This document shows, one piece after another, positions 1 to 8,010 of a stretch of 47,343 nucleotides of DNA. The DNA is taken from contig CAAGKF010000315.1 of NCBI GenBank assembly GCA_900770345.1, forward strand, positions 1-47,343. Reading direction: 5' to 3'. How positions within the stretch are numbered: position 1 is the first letter of the stretch; every line of letters begins with the position of its first letter. The translations under genes were made by a program, and so were the position numbers. Source of the DNA: Lachnospiraceae bacterium. Its GTDB lineage: Bacteria; Bacillota; Clostridia; Lachnospirales; Lachnospiraceae. The notes below the pieces were generated by a model that did no database searches, was not told where the DNA came from, and worked only from the letters and a program-made list of their open reading frames with translations.

Positions 1-87
1 GAGAAATATGAGTCATCGGCTCTGTAACCAATTACAACATCATAATCTTTTAAATTGACTGAAAAGTGATCAATGATATTTACTCAT
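1..87 (-). pseudogene. Broken DUF3990-family gene remnant (runs off left edge)
   Basis: On the minus strand an AGGAGG (94-99) sits 6 bases before an ATG at 87-85, but that frame stops after five codons (M-S-K-Y-H). A second frame then reads the stretch VVIGYRADDSYF, which I recognise from DUF3990 proteins, a family I recall as related to ADP-ribosyltransferase-like toxins. In full-length members this motif lies well inside the protein, so start and body appear joined by an internal deletion plus frameshift. The alternative is an unrelated short ORF ending at base 71 with chance similarity. The gene continues beyond the window, so its length and the state of its 3' end are unknown. Confidence 0.5.
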
Positions 88-107
88 CTGGCGCCTCCTT
101 GACTGTT

Positions 108-138
108 ATTGTGATGATATTATATCATTGTGATGATA
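108..138. repeat. 12-bp direct repeat upstream of the DUF3990 remnant
   Basis: ATTGTGATGATA occurs perfectly at 108-119 and 127-138, one repeat start every 19 bases. It lies just upstream of the ribosome binding site of the broken gene. It could be a two-site operator for a regulator no longer present here, or simple AT-rich duplication. Confidence 0.55.
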
Positions 139-191
139 CAATATCAATATCTCTATATCTTCAAAGTCAAGTTTTCTTTTTTAAAAGATTT

Positions 192-231
192 CAGGGGCAG
201 GTGCGGCTCATGCGAGTCACACCTGCCCCTG
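192..231 (-). terminator. Terminator of rubrerythrin
   Basis: A perfect 12-bp stem (CAGGGGCAGGTG at 192-203, complement at 220-231) with a 16-base loop lies 40 bases beyond the rubrerythrin stop. Reading leftward it is followed by a moderately T-rich run (AAATCTTTT). Confidence 0.7.
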
Positions 232-271
232 GTCAGAACGATCTGTTCAGGACAGTACTCTGTATATTTTA

Positions 272-808
272 TTAATAATTTTCTGCTTTTCTTTCAAAGT
301 AAGCCTTTGGATGTGCGCAGCATGGACATACTTCCGGTGCTTCCGGACCCTCATGGATATATCCGCAGTTTCTGCACTTCCAGCCCAGAGGAGCGTCACC
401 CTTGAAGGTCTTGTCATTCTTCAGGCTGTCTAACAGCTTCAGATATCTCTTCTCATGAGCAGCCTCAACCTGAGCAACCAGCTCAAATTTTACAGCCAGC
501 TCCTCGAAGCCCTCTTCTCTTGCTTCACGTGCCATACGCGCATACATATCGGTCCACTCAAAATTCTCTCCTGCAGCAGCGTCAACCAGGTTCTCCTCAG
601 GAGTTCCGATTCCGTGAAGCTCCTTAAACCACATCTTTGCGTGCTCTTTTTCCTGATCTGCAGTTTCCAGATATAAAGCTGCCATCTGCTCGTAACCGGC
701 CTTCTTTGCTGCGGATGCGTAGTAGGTATACTTGTTGCGTGCTTCAGACTCGCCTGCAAAAGCTGTCTTTAAATTCTGCTCTGTTTTAGTTCCGGCGTAT
801 TTGGACAT
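272..808 (-). CDS. rbr: Rubrerythrin
   Basis: Non-heme iron protein of anaerobes that reduces hydrogen peroxide in the cytoplasm using electrons from rubredoxin or NADH systems. The 178-residue protein has an N-terminal ferritin-like four-helix domain with diiron ligand motifs (ESEARNKYTYYA near residue 20; EKEHAKMW near 53; EAAHEKRY near 115) and a C-terminal rubredoxin-like domain with two Cys-x2-Cys pairs (CRNCGY and CPCC, about residues 145-163). The length is near the family norm of about 180-195. The start follows GGGAGG with good spacing. It is monocistronic, between its own terminator and a strong promoter with a PerR-like palindrome, consistent with peroxide induction. Confidence 0.96.
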   Translation of the reverse strand: MSKYAGTKTEQNLKTAFAGESEARNKYTYYASAAKKAGYEQMAALYLETADQEKEHAKMWFKELHGIGTPEENLVDAAAGENFEWTDMYARMAREAREEGFEELAVKFELVAQVEAAHEKRYLKLLDSLKNDKTFKGDAPLGWKCRNCGYIHEGPEAPEVCPCCAHPKAYFERKAENY

Positions 809-840
809 AAATAGTACCTCCCGTGTGCTGTGATGATAAT

Positions 841-888
841 AGTAATTATTACTGATATAAGTATAATCGCTTTTCCTAAAAATGTCAA
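841..888 (-). promoter_or_regulatory. Rubrerythrin promoter with PerR-like box
   Basis: On the minus strand TTGACA (888-883), a 17-base spacer and TATACT (865-860) form a near-consensus sigma-A promoter. Directly downstream, over the expected transcription start, lies AGTAATTATTACT (841-853), a perfect 6-1-6 palindrome that matches about 10 of 15 positions of the Bacillus PerR box by eye. Repression by PerR fits the gene's function; no perR gene is in the window. Confidence 0.65.
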
Positions 889-1037
889 CGGATAAAAAAG
901 GTTTTTTGTGAATTTTTTGTGATTTTTATGCATTTCCGGAAAAGTCATAGGAATGCCAGGGGTTTTCGTGTATACTAGGGAATGATAAAATTTGAGACTG
1001 GCAGATTGCCGGAATAATGTGTAAGGAGCAGAACCGG

Positions 1038-2579
1038 ATGAGAGAAGAAGAGTTTTTGATTAATCGGCTGCGGGACTATGAAAGGACGGATATATACCCT
1101 TTTCATATGCCGGGGCACAAACGCCTGAAGACAGTTCGGGAAGGAAAACTGGATTTTCCCAATCCTTTTTTCATAGATATCACGGAGATCGACGGCTTTG
1201 ATAATCTTCATCATCCGGAGGGGATACTGAAGAAATCCATGGAATGGGCAGCAGGGATTTACGGGGCGGACAGGACATGGTATCTGGTCAACGGAAGCAG
1301 CTGCGGTATTCTGGCTGCCGTCTGCGGATGTGTGCCCAGAGGGGAAAGGCTTCTTATGAGCCGGAACTGTCACAAATCTGTCTATAATGCAGTATACCTG
1401 AATCAGTTGAAAACCTCTTATATTTATCCACAGGACACAGCAGGTTTGGGGATACAGGGAGGAATTTCCGCCCAAGATGTGGAAAACATGCTGAGGCAGT
1501 ACGCAGATACCAGAGCAGTATTGGTTGTTTCTCCTACTTATGACGGCGTGGTGTCGGATATTGGGGAGATTGCAGAGATTGTCCACAGAGCAGGGCTGCC
1601 TTTGATCGTGGATGAAGCTCACGGGGCTCATTTCCGGTATCGGAAAGAATTTCCAAAGTCGGCTTTGGAGCTGGGGGCGGATGTGGTGATTCAGAGTGTG
1701 CACAAGACGCTTCCATGTCTGACACAGACGGCTGTTATTCACATAAAATGCAGGCACCCGGACGGAGGCTGTTATGCGGATGCAGATGCCATTGAGAGGT
1801 ATCTGCGTATTTATCAGAGCAGCAGCCCTTCTTATGTGCTTATGGCGAGCATTGAGAAGGGAATTTTTGAAATGGGAAAAATATGCGGACAGGATGGAAA
1901 TTCTCAAATCTCCGTTTATCTGGATTCGCTGGAGAAATTAAGAAAACGGCTGGCGGGTATGCGGCATTTGCGGCTGGCGGATAAGGATATAGTGGGTACA
2001 TCCGGGATTTATGATCTGGACTGCACAAAAATCGTAGTATCGACCAGGGGTACATCTCTGGATGGAGTACAGCTGGGCGATATTCTGCGAAAGGAATTTC
2101 ATCTGGAGATGGAGATGTGCGGTCCTGATTATGTGACCGCTATTACCACAGTCATGGACAGCGCTGAAGGACTGAAGCGGCTGGGGGATGCGCTGATGAC
2201 GGTGGATGAGAGACTGAAGGTCGGTACGGGGAACGGAAAAGAAACTGAAAAGCGGAGTAAAGCAGGAATGCAGCCGGAGGAGAAAAAAACGGAAGCAGAA
2301 ATTTCTGCCGGTGTCTACAGTCAGCCTAATGAGGCGGTCATGACGATTTCTGAGGCCATGGACAGCAGAGGCTGTTCTGCGGTACTGGAAGAGAGCGAAG
2401 GCTGTGTTTCCGGTGAGTTCGTGTATATTTATCCGCCGGGGATCCCGATCCTGGCGCCGGGAGAACGGATCAGCAAACGTGTTCTTACAGTAATACAGGA
2501 ATATATAAAAAAAGGACTTCCGGTTCAGGGACTGGCAGATGAAAGTTTAAAAACAATCATAACGGTGAAGGAACAGTGA
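1038..2579 (+). CDS. Orn/Lys/Arg decarboxylase-family PLP enzyme
   Basis: PLP-dependent fold-type I decarboxylase acting on arginine, lysine or ornithine; which one cannot be told. The N-terminal hallmark PFHMPGHKR is at about residue 20. GSSCGIL and VDEAHGAHF form the cofactor pocket, SVHKTLP carries the PLP lysine, and the C-terminal domain shows YPPGIPILAPGE. A Lys/Glu-rich insert at about residues 395-430 separates major and C-terminal domains. I chose ATG 1038 over an upstream ATG at 1017 because AAGGAG (1023-1028) is 9 bases before it; the protein is then 513 residues. The guanylate-kinase-like gene follows 57 bases later. In Firmicutes this family sits beside tmk-holB, matching the genes found at 15951 onward. 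Confidence 0.9.
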   Translation: MREEEFLINRLRDYERTDIYPFHMPGHKRLKTVREGKLDFPNPFFIDITEIDGFDNLHHPEGILKKSMEWAAGIYGADRTWYLVNGSSCGILAAVCGCVPRGERLLMSRNCHKSVYNAVYLNQLKTSYIYPQDTAGLGIQGGISAQDVENMLRQYADTRAVLVVSPTYDGVVSDIGEIAEIVHRAGLPLIVDEAHGAHFRYRKEFPKSALELGADVVIQSVHKTLPCLTQTAVIHIKCRHPDGGCYADADAIERYLRIYQSSSPSYVLMASIEKGIFEMGKICGQDGNSQISVYLDSLEKLRKRLAGMRHLRLADKDIVGTSGIYDLDCTKIVVSTRGTSLDGVQLGDILRKEFHLEMEMCGPDYVTAITTVMDSAEGLKRLGDALMTVDERLKVGTGNGKETEKRSKAGMQPEEKKTEAEISAGVYSQPNEAVMTISEAMDSRGCSAVLEESEGCVSGEFVYIYPPGIPILAPGERISKRVLTVIQEYIKKGLPVQGLADESLKTIITVKEQ

Positions 2580-2636
2580 AAGCCGGAGGGTAAAAAGGAG
2601 ATACAAAAGAAACTGGTATAAAAGGAGCGGACACAG

Positions 2637-3233
2637 ATGGGAAAGATTTTTTATGTCATGGGAAAAAGCGCGTCAGGAAAAGATACGATTTATAAGAGAC
2701 TGACAGCCAGCCTGCCTGAAGTGAAGACCGTACGGATGTACACTACCAGGCCTATAAGAGACGGGGAAACAAACGGAGTGGAATATTTCTTTACGGACCG
2801 GCAGTTTCTGGAGCGGTGCAGAAAACAGGGAACGCTGATCGAGTGCCGCACTTATGAAACGGTGTACGGTCCCTGGAGCTACTTTACCGCGGATGACGGG
2901 CAGATCGATCTGGAGCAGGGATATTATCTGATGATGGGAACGCTGGAATCCTATGAAAAGCTGCAGGAATACTACGGCAGGGAGAATCTGGTTCCTGTCT
3001 ATATCTGTGTGGATGACGGACTGAGGCTTCTGCGGGCCCTGAACCGGGAGCGTCAGCAGAAAACACCGAGGTATAAGGAAATGTGCAGAAGATATCTGGC
3101 GGACGAACAGGATTTCTGTCAGGAAAGTCTGAAGCGCTGCGGTATTGAAAAGCAGTATGAAAACGAGGTGCTGGATGACTGTGTTGAGAAAATTGTGGGG
3201 GATATCAGGAGTTTTATGAAAGAACAGCATTAA
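2637..3233 (+). CDS. Guanylate kinase-like P-loop kinase
   Basis: Nucleoside monophosphate kinase fold, probably phosphorylating GMP or a related nucleotide. Near the N-terminus is the P-loop GKSASGKDT, followed by TTRPIRDGE and GVEYFF, matching the GMP-binding region of guanylate kinases. At 198 residues it is family-sized. Oddity: an aspartate follows the P-loop lysine where guanylate kinases normally have Ser/Thr, so a specialised kinase is possible and I give no gene symbol. AAAGGAG (2621-2627) is 9 bases upstream of the ATG. It is co-directional with the decarboxylase and ends at a bidirectional terminator. It occupies the place tmk has in related gene clusters. Confidence 0.8.
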   Translation: MGKIFYVMGKSASGKDTIYKRLTASLPEVKTVRMYTTRPIRDGETNGVEYFFTDRQFLERCRKQGTLIECRTYETVYGPWSYFTADDGQIDLEQGYYLMMGTLESYEKLQEYYGRENLVPVYICVDDGLRLLRALNRERQQKTPRYKEMCRRYLADEQDFCQESLKRCGIEKQYENEVLDDCVEKIVGDIRSFMKEQH

Positions 3234-3247
3234 GCGCCGAAAAGAAG

Positions 3248-3307
3248 TGCCGTAAAATGGCAGATAGACCGTTCCGGTTTCAGTCATTTTACGGCATAAT
3301 TTTTTTA
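3248..3307. terminator. Bidirectional terminator between convergent genes
   Basis: A 12-bp perfect stem (TGCCGTAAAATG at 3248-3259, complement 3285-3296) has an inner ACCG/CGGT helix and is followed by ATAATTTTTTT on the plus strand. It lies between the kinase stop and the convergent debranching enzyme, whose stop codon is within the T-tract, so it probably serves both genes. Confidence 0.8.
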
Positions 3308-5437
3308 GAAGGCTTTCCCTGCAAACACTGCCACCGATCGCGGGCGCATGGTGAACGGACCGTTGATGCGGATCTCTTCGCCTTCCTTGTAGCAGTATTT
3401 TCCGGATCCGTCGCCGTAGGTGTTGACACACAGATACCAGGCTCCGGAGTTGCGCAGATAAGGAAGGGTGATAGTCACATTCTCCCAGTAAGGATTGACA
3501 GATACGTATACCAGGTCGTCACGGCCCTTTTCCTTGTCATAACCGGCAAAGCTGACGGAAAGAGTTCTGGCATCCCGGGGGATATCCATTTTTTCTGACG
3601 TAATATCATGAGTATGCAGAGGATCCATACCGCACACCGCGTTTGGCAGTTTTTTGCGTATAACTGGATGCTTCTGGCGAAAAGCGATCATAAATCGGAA
3701 AAATTCAAACAGGTCACGGTTCTTTCTCAGCAGATTCCAGTTAAGCCAGGAAATTTCATTGTCCTGACAGTAGCTGTTGTTGTTGCCGAGCTGGCTGTTT
3801 CCAAATTCGTCTCCTGCCAGGAACATGGGGGTTCCGCGGCTGCACATCAGCACGGCAAAGGCGTTTCGGATCATCCGGTACCGGAGCTTTAAAACCTCAG
3901 GATCATTTGTTTCACCTTCCGCGCCGCAGTTCCAGCTGCGGTTGTCATCAGAACCGTCAGTATTGTTCCAGCCGTTGGCTTCGTTATGCTTGGTGTTGTA
4001 GGAATATAGATCATATAAAGTGAAGCCGTCGTGACAGGTAAGGAAATTGACGCAGGAGTTGTAGCCTGCATATCTTCCGTTGTCATCAGAGGAGAAGCCG
4101 CCGTAGAGGTCTCCGGAGCCGGATATACTCCAGGCCGCATTCCAGGATTCCCAGAAATCGCCTTTCAGATAGGAGCGCAGAGAGTCTCTGTAGCGGCCGT
4201 TCCACTCAGCCCAGCGTCTGTTGGCAGGAAAGCTTCCCACCTGATACATTCCGCCGGCATCCCAGGCCTCAGCGATCAGCTTTACGTTGCTTAAAATAGG
4301 ATCGGAGGCCAGACTTTTCAGCAGAGGCGGATTATTTAAAGGAGATCCGTCTTCGTTTCTCCCCAGAATACTGGCCAGATCGAAACGGAAGCCGTCGATC
4401 CGGTAGTTGACGGTCCAGTATCGGAGACATTCCAGGATCAGCTGCTGGACAATGGGATGGTTGCAGTTTAAGGTATTTCCGCAGCCGCTGAAATTGTAAT
4501 AATTTCCTTCAGGGGTCAGCATATAGTAAATTTTGTTGTCAAAGCCTTTAAAGCAGAAAGTAGGTCCCTGTTCATTGCCTTCTGCAGTGTGGTTGAAGAC
4601 CACGTCCAGGATAACCTCAATCCCGTTGTCATGGAGCGCCTTGATAAGCTCCTTTAATTCGGTGCCTTCGCGGTTGTATTCTTCAACGGAAGAATAGCCC
4701 GCGTTGGGGGCAAAAAAGCCGACGGTATTGTAGCCCCAGTAATCCAGAAGCAGATTTCCGTCCTTTTCCCGGACGTTCATGGTTTCGTCAAACTCAAATA
4801 TGGGCATCAGCTCCACCGCATTGATTCCGAGTTCCTTCAGATAAGGGATTTTTTCCTTCAGACCGGCGAAGGTACCTTTATTTTTAACACCGGAGGACGG
4901 ATGCTGGGTAAAGCCTCTTACATGAAGCTCATAGATGATCAGGTCGCTCATTTCGCGTGAGGACTGAGGCATATCTCCCCAGTCGAAAATATCCTTTACC
5001 ACTCTTCCGTGATAACGGCCTCTTTTTTGATCACCCCAGGGATGAGGGGTAACTACCGCTCTGGCGTAGGGATCCAAAAGGATGTTGCCGCGGTCAAAGA
5101 GCAGGCCTTTTTCCGGTTCATAGGGACCATCCACCCGGTAGGCGTACTCAAAATCTTCATAATGAAGATTAAAAACGATCATCGAATATACGTCTCCGAT
5201 TTTGTATTCCTCCGGAAAGGGGAGGATGGCGTAGGGTTCTTCCTCGCCTTTATGGAATAAGAGAAGCTCACAGTGAGTTCCCCAGTGGGTATGAACGGTA
5301 AAATTAACACCTCCCTGGAGCGCCATGGCACCATTCATATCAAACATGCCGGGACGGACCGGGTAGCCGGCGATCTCCCCCATGGGAGTAACGGATATGG
5401 GAAATTCAAGCGGAATAATTTGTCTGCGTGATTTCAA
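3305..5437 (-). CDS. glgX: Glycogen debranching enzyme (GH13, GlgX/isoamylase type)
   Basis: Hydrolyses alpha-1,6 branch points in glycogen or limit dextrins in the cytoplasm. The 710-residue protein has an N-terminal CBM48-like beta domain (residues 1 to about 150), then a GH13 barrel with the conserved regions DVVFNHTAEG, DGFRFDLAS (nucleophile Asp), LIAEAWDAGG (acid/base Glu) and LTCHDGFTLYDL (transition-state Asp), and a C-terminal beta domain. Length matches GlgX (650-720). The start codon is TTG (5437-5435) placed 8 bases after GGAGG. It is monocistronic and divergent from the ABC importer. Debranching feeds short glucans toward phosphorylase and hexose phosphates, which fits the phosphohexose theme of the next 10 kb. 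Confidence 0.93.
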   Translation of the reverse strand: MKSRRQIIPLEFPISVTPMGEIAGYPVRPGMFDMNGAMALQGGVNFTVHTHWGTHCELLLFHKGEEEPYAILPFPEEYKIGDVYSMIVFNLHYEDFEYAYRVDGPYEPEKGLLFDRGNILLDPYARAVVTPHPWGDQKRGRYHGRVVKDIFDWGDMPQSSREMSDLIIYELHVRGFTQHPSSGVKNKGTFAGLKEKIPYLKELGINAVELMPIFEFDETMNVREKDGNLLLDYWGYNTVGFFAPNAGYSSVEEYNREGTELKELIKALHDNGIEVILDVVFNHTAEGNEQGPTFCFKGFDNKIYYMLTPEGNYYNFSGCGNTLNCNHPIVQQLILECLRYWTVNYRIDGFRFDLASILGRNEDGSPLNNPPLLKSLASDPILSNVKLIAEAWDAGGMYQVGSFPANRRWAEWNGRYRDSLRSYLKGDFWESWNAAWSISGSGDLYGGFSSDDNGRYAGYNSCVNFLTCHDGFTLYDLYSYNTKHNEANGWNNTDGSDDNRSWNCGAEGETNDPEVLKLRYRMIRNAFAVLMCSRGTPMFLAGDEFGNSQLGNNNSYCQDNEISWLNWNLLRKNRDLFEFFRFMIAFRQKHPVIRKKLPNAVCGMDPLHTHDITSEKMDIPRDARTLSVSFAGYDKEKGRDDLVYVSVNPYWENVTITLPYLRNSGAWYLCVNTYGDGSGKYCYKEGEEIRINGPFTMRPRSVAVFAGKAF

Positions 5438-5571
5438 TTGTACTGCCTCCTTTTAATGACTGCCTGCACAAGGACTGTCCAGGACTGCTACAATTCATTA
5501 TATAAGTTTTGCCATATATCGTCAAATAATATCAGAAAAATTATGCATAGTTCAGAATAACACAAGAAAAG

Positions 5572-5613
5572 TTAGAATTCTAAATGGAAAAATGCACAAT
5601 AAAAATATATAAT
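5572..5613 (+). promoter_or_regulatory. Importer promoter with upstream palindrome
   Basis: A consensus -10 TATAAT (5608-5613) has a poor -35 TGGAAA (5585-5590) 17 bases upstream. Immediately before it lies the perfect palindrome TTAGAATTCTAA (5572-5583). A weak -35 beside a palindrome suits activator dependence; the AraC-type regulator encoded at 15052 is a candidate. The rest of 5438-5697 is AT-rich with no gene seen. Confidence 0.5.
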
Positions 5614-5697
5614 AGGTCTACCGGGAAGAAAAAAATTCCAAATGAACGTGAAGCGAATACTATTATCAGACCATTTTATGAAAAGGAGAGATGTATT

Positions 5698-6819
5698 ATG
5701 AAAAAACGGTTAGCAGTTGCTTCATTGGCGACGATGATGGTTCTGGGTCTGGCAGCCTGCGGAGGCGGAAAGGCAGCGGAGACAACGGCAGCTCCGGCGG
5801 CAGCGGAGACCAGGGCGGAAGAGACCAAGGCAGAGGAAGCGAAAACAGAGGAGACCAAGGCGGAGTCCGGGGAGAAAGCCCCTGAGGATTATACGGGAAC
5901 CGTAGTTGTTTATTCGCCTCATGATGCGGATCCGCTGAATGCGGGAGTAAATCTGTTCATGGAGAAGTATCCCAATGTTAAGGTAGAGGTAGTGGCAGCC
6001 GGTACAGGTGAACTGTGCAACCGTATTGCGGCAGAGTCGGCCAATCCCATTGCTGATGTACTGTGGGGCGGCGGCGCGGATTCCCTGGCAGCATTCAAAG
6101 AATATTTCCAGCCTTATGTATGCGCAAATGACGAGTTTATCGGCGAAGCTTACAAGGATCCCGATGATCTGTGGATCGGTGAGAGCCCGCTGCCCATGGT
6201 TATTTTCTACAACAAGGATCTGATCGAGAAGGATGGTCTGACCATTCCGGAGTCCTGGGAGGATCTGACAAAGCCTGAGTGGAAGGGCAAGATCGCCTAC
6301 TGCCTGCCGTCCAAATCCGGTTCTGCCTATACACAGCTGTGTACCATGATCCTGGGCCACGGCGGCAAGGAAGACGGCTGGGATTTCATTAAGCAGCTGT
6401 ATGATAATCTGGACGGAAAGATCGTTGATTCCTCCGGCAAGTGCCACAAGATGGTAGCTGACGGTGAGTTCTATGTAGGTCTGACCATTGAGAAATCCGC
6501 AATCAAGTATCAGGATGATCCTTCAGTGGGATTTGTATATCCGAAGGATGGAACAAGCGCGGTTCCTGACGGCGTTTCTCTGGTAAAGGGGTGCCCCAAT
6601 GAGGAAAATGCAAAGCTGTTTATCGATTTCGTAACCTCCAAAGAGTGCCAGACAGAGCAGAGTGAGAACTGGGGACGCCGTCCTGTAAGAAGCGATATGG
6701 AAGTTGGAGAAGGTCTTGCAAAGCTGGAGGATCTGGTTCTGGTGGATTATGATTTTGACTGGGCAGCCAATGAGAAGGAAGCCATTATTGAAAAATTCAA
6801 TGATATCATGGTTGACTGA
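5698..6819 (+). CDS. ABC importer solute-binding lipoprotein (AfuA/FbpA-like)
   Basis: Extracytoplasmic binding protein of the family that includes ferric-iron FbpA, aminoethylphosphonate-binding proteins and the sugar-phosphate binder AfuA. The N-terminus is a lipoprotein signal (basic MKKR, hydrophobic core, lipobox L-A-A-C with Cys about residue 21), then an Ala/Glu/Thr/Lys-rich linker to about residue 65. The mature domain begins VVVYSPHDAD and contains IADVLWGGGADS and FYNKDLI, typical of this fold. ATG 5698 is preceded by AAAAGGAGAG (5681-5690). An upstream in-frame ATG at 5584 lacks a binding site and would bury the signal peptide. It is the first gene of the importer operon. The substrate is inferred from context to be a hexose phosphate; iron or phosphonate remain possible. 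Confidence 0.88.
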   Translation: MKKRLAVASLATMMVLGLAACGGGKAAETTAAPAAAETRAEETKAEEAKTEETKAESGEKAPEDYTGTVVVYSPHDADPLNAGVNLFMEKYPNVKVEVVAAGTGELCNRIAAESANPIADVLWGGGADSLAAFKEYFQPYVCANDEFIGEAYKDPDDLWIGESPLPMVIFYNKDLIEKDGLTIPESWEDLTKPEWKGKIAYCLPSKSGSAYTQLCTMILGHGGKEDGWDFIKQLYDNLDGKIVDSSGKCHKMVADGEFYVGLTIEKSAIKYQDDPSVGFVYPKDGTSAVPDGVSLVKGCPNEENAKLFIDFVTSKECQTEQSENWGRRPVRSDMEVGEGLAKLEDLVLVDYDFDWAANEKEAIIEKFNDIMVD

Positions 6820-6873
6820 TGAAGGATAAGGATTGAAGCGACAGTACAGGTGCGCAAATAAATGAAGAAGGAG

Positions 6874-6909
6874 AGACTGCCTGGCCCCAAAGGGCAGGGC
6901 AGTCTTTTT
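6874..6909 (+). terminator. Partial terminator between binding protein and ATPase
   Basis: AGACTGCC (6874-6881) and its complement (6898-6905) form a hairpin extended by GCCC/GGGC after two mismatches, with a CAAA loop and a T-tract (6905-6909). Such hairpins after binding-protein genes usually give leaky termination, so the lipoprotein is made in excess over the membrane parts. Confidence 0.7.
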
Positions 6910-6930
6910 CAGATGAAGGAGGAACCCAGC

Positions 6931-8010
6931 ATGAGTCATGCAGTGATTATTAAGAAAGCCGTGAAAAAATACGGAAATTTTACAGCTTTAAACGGAGTGG
7001 ATCTGGACATAAAACCGGGTGAGTTTTTCACACTGCTGGGTCCCTCGGGATGCGGAAAAACAACGCTTCTGAGGATGATCGCCGGCTTTAATACGGTGGA
7101 TGGAGGGGAGATCTGCTTTGATGATCGGGTTATCAATAAAATGGAGGCTCACAAGAGGGATATCGGTATGGTATTTCAGAATTACGCGATATTCCCCCAT
7201 CTGACAGTGGCGGAGAATGTGGCTTATGGATTGAAGGCAAAAAAGGTACCGAAGGATGAGATCGTCCGCAGGGTGGATGAAGCTCTGGATCTGGTACAGA
7301 TAAAGAATCTGAAAGACAGAAGGCCAAACGAGCTTTCCGGCGGCCAGCAGCAGAGAGTAGCTCTGGCAAGAGCCTTCGTTATTGAGCCAAGTGTACTTTT
7401 GATGGATGAGCCTCTGTCCAATCTGGATGCCAAGCTGAGAGTGCAGATGCGTACGGTGATCAAGAAGCTGCAGAGGCGTCTGGGGATCACCACCATCTAT
7501 GTTACTCATGATCAGGAGGAGGCTCTGGCAATATCCGATCGGATCGCCGTTATGAAGGAAGGCAATATCATGCAGGTTGGAACGCCGGAGGAGATCTACA
7601 AAAAACCGGAAAATACCTTTGTGGCCGGATTCATCGGTGTTTCCAATTTTGTGGAATGCGATGTCAGGGGGGAGGATCCAGGGAAGGCGGTGCTGGATAT
7701 CAAGGGAGAATGTGCCGTTACCTGCCGTCTGAAGGCGCCTTTTACAGGAAAGGGGATCATTTCCGCCCGTCCGGAGCAGCTGTTCTTTGATGACAGAGAG
7801 GGTCTTCCGGGCAGGATCGTTATTTCCACCTTCCTGGGTGATTTTATTGAATACGAGATTGAGCTGGACAACGGTCAGACTGTGCAGCTCAATGAATATA
7901 CCAAGGATGTGCATGAACTGAAGCCGGATGGCCGGAAGGTGAGAGTAAACTTTGATATCAATGCCGTAGGTGTATACGATGCCGGAACCCAGGAGGTGAT
8001 TTCATGGTGA
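6931..8010 (+). CDS. ABC importer ATP-binding protein
   Basis: ATPase of the FbpC/PotA/UgpC class that powers the importer at the inner membrane face. Visible motifs are Walker A GPSGCGKTT (about residues 36-44), signature LSGGQQQR, Walker B VLLMDEPLSNLD, and the switch histidine in VTHDQEEA. After about residue 240 comes a C-terminal TOBE-type regulatory domain. The start at 6931 follows GAAGGAGG with 8 bases spacing and gives 359 residues, the normal size; an in-frame ATG at 6862 lies before the hairpin and is unlikely. The end overlaps the permease start by 7 bases, so the two are probably translationally coupled. Confidence 0.93.
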   Translation: MSHAVIIKKAVKKYGNFTALNGVDLDIKPGEFFTLLGPSGCGKTTLLRMIAGFNTVDGGEICFDDRVINKMEAHKRDIGMVFQNYAIFPHLTVAENVAYGLKAKKVPKDEIVRRVDEALDLVQIKNLKDRRPNELSGGQQQRVALARAFVIEPSVLLMDEPLSNLDAKLRVQMRTVIKKLQRRLGITTIYVTHDQEEALAISDRIAVMKEGNIMQVGTPEEIYKKPENTFVAGFIGVSNFVECDVRGEDPGKAVLDIKGECAVTCRLKAPFTGKGIISARPEQLFFDDREGLPGRIVISTFLGDFIEYEIELDNGQTVQLNEYTKDVHELKPDGRKVRVNFDINAVGVYDAGTQEVISW

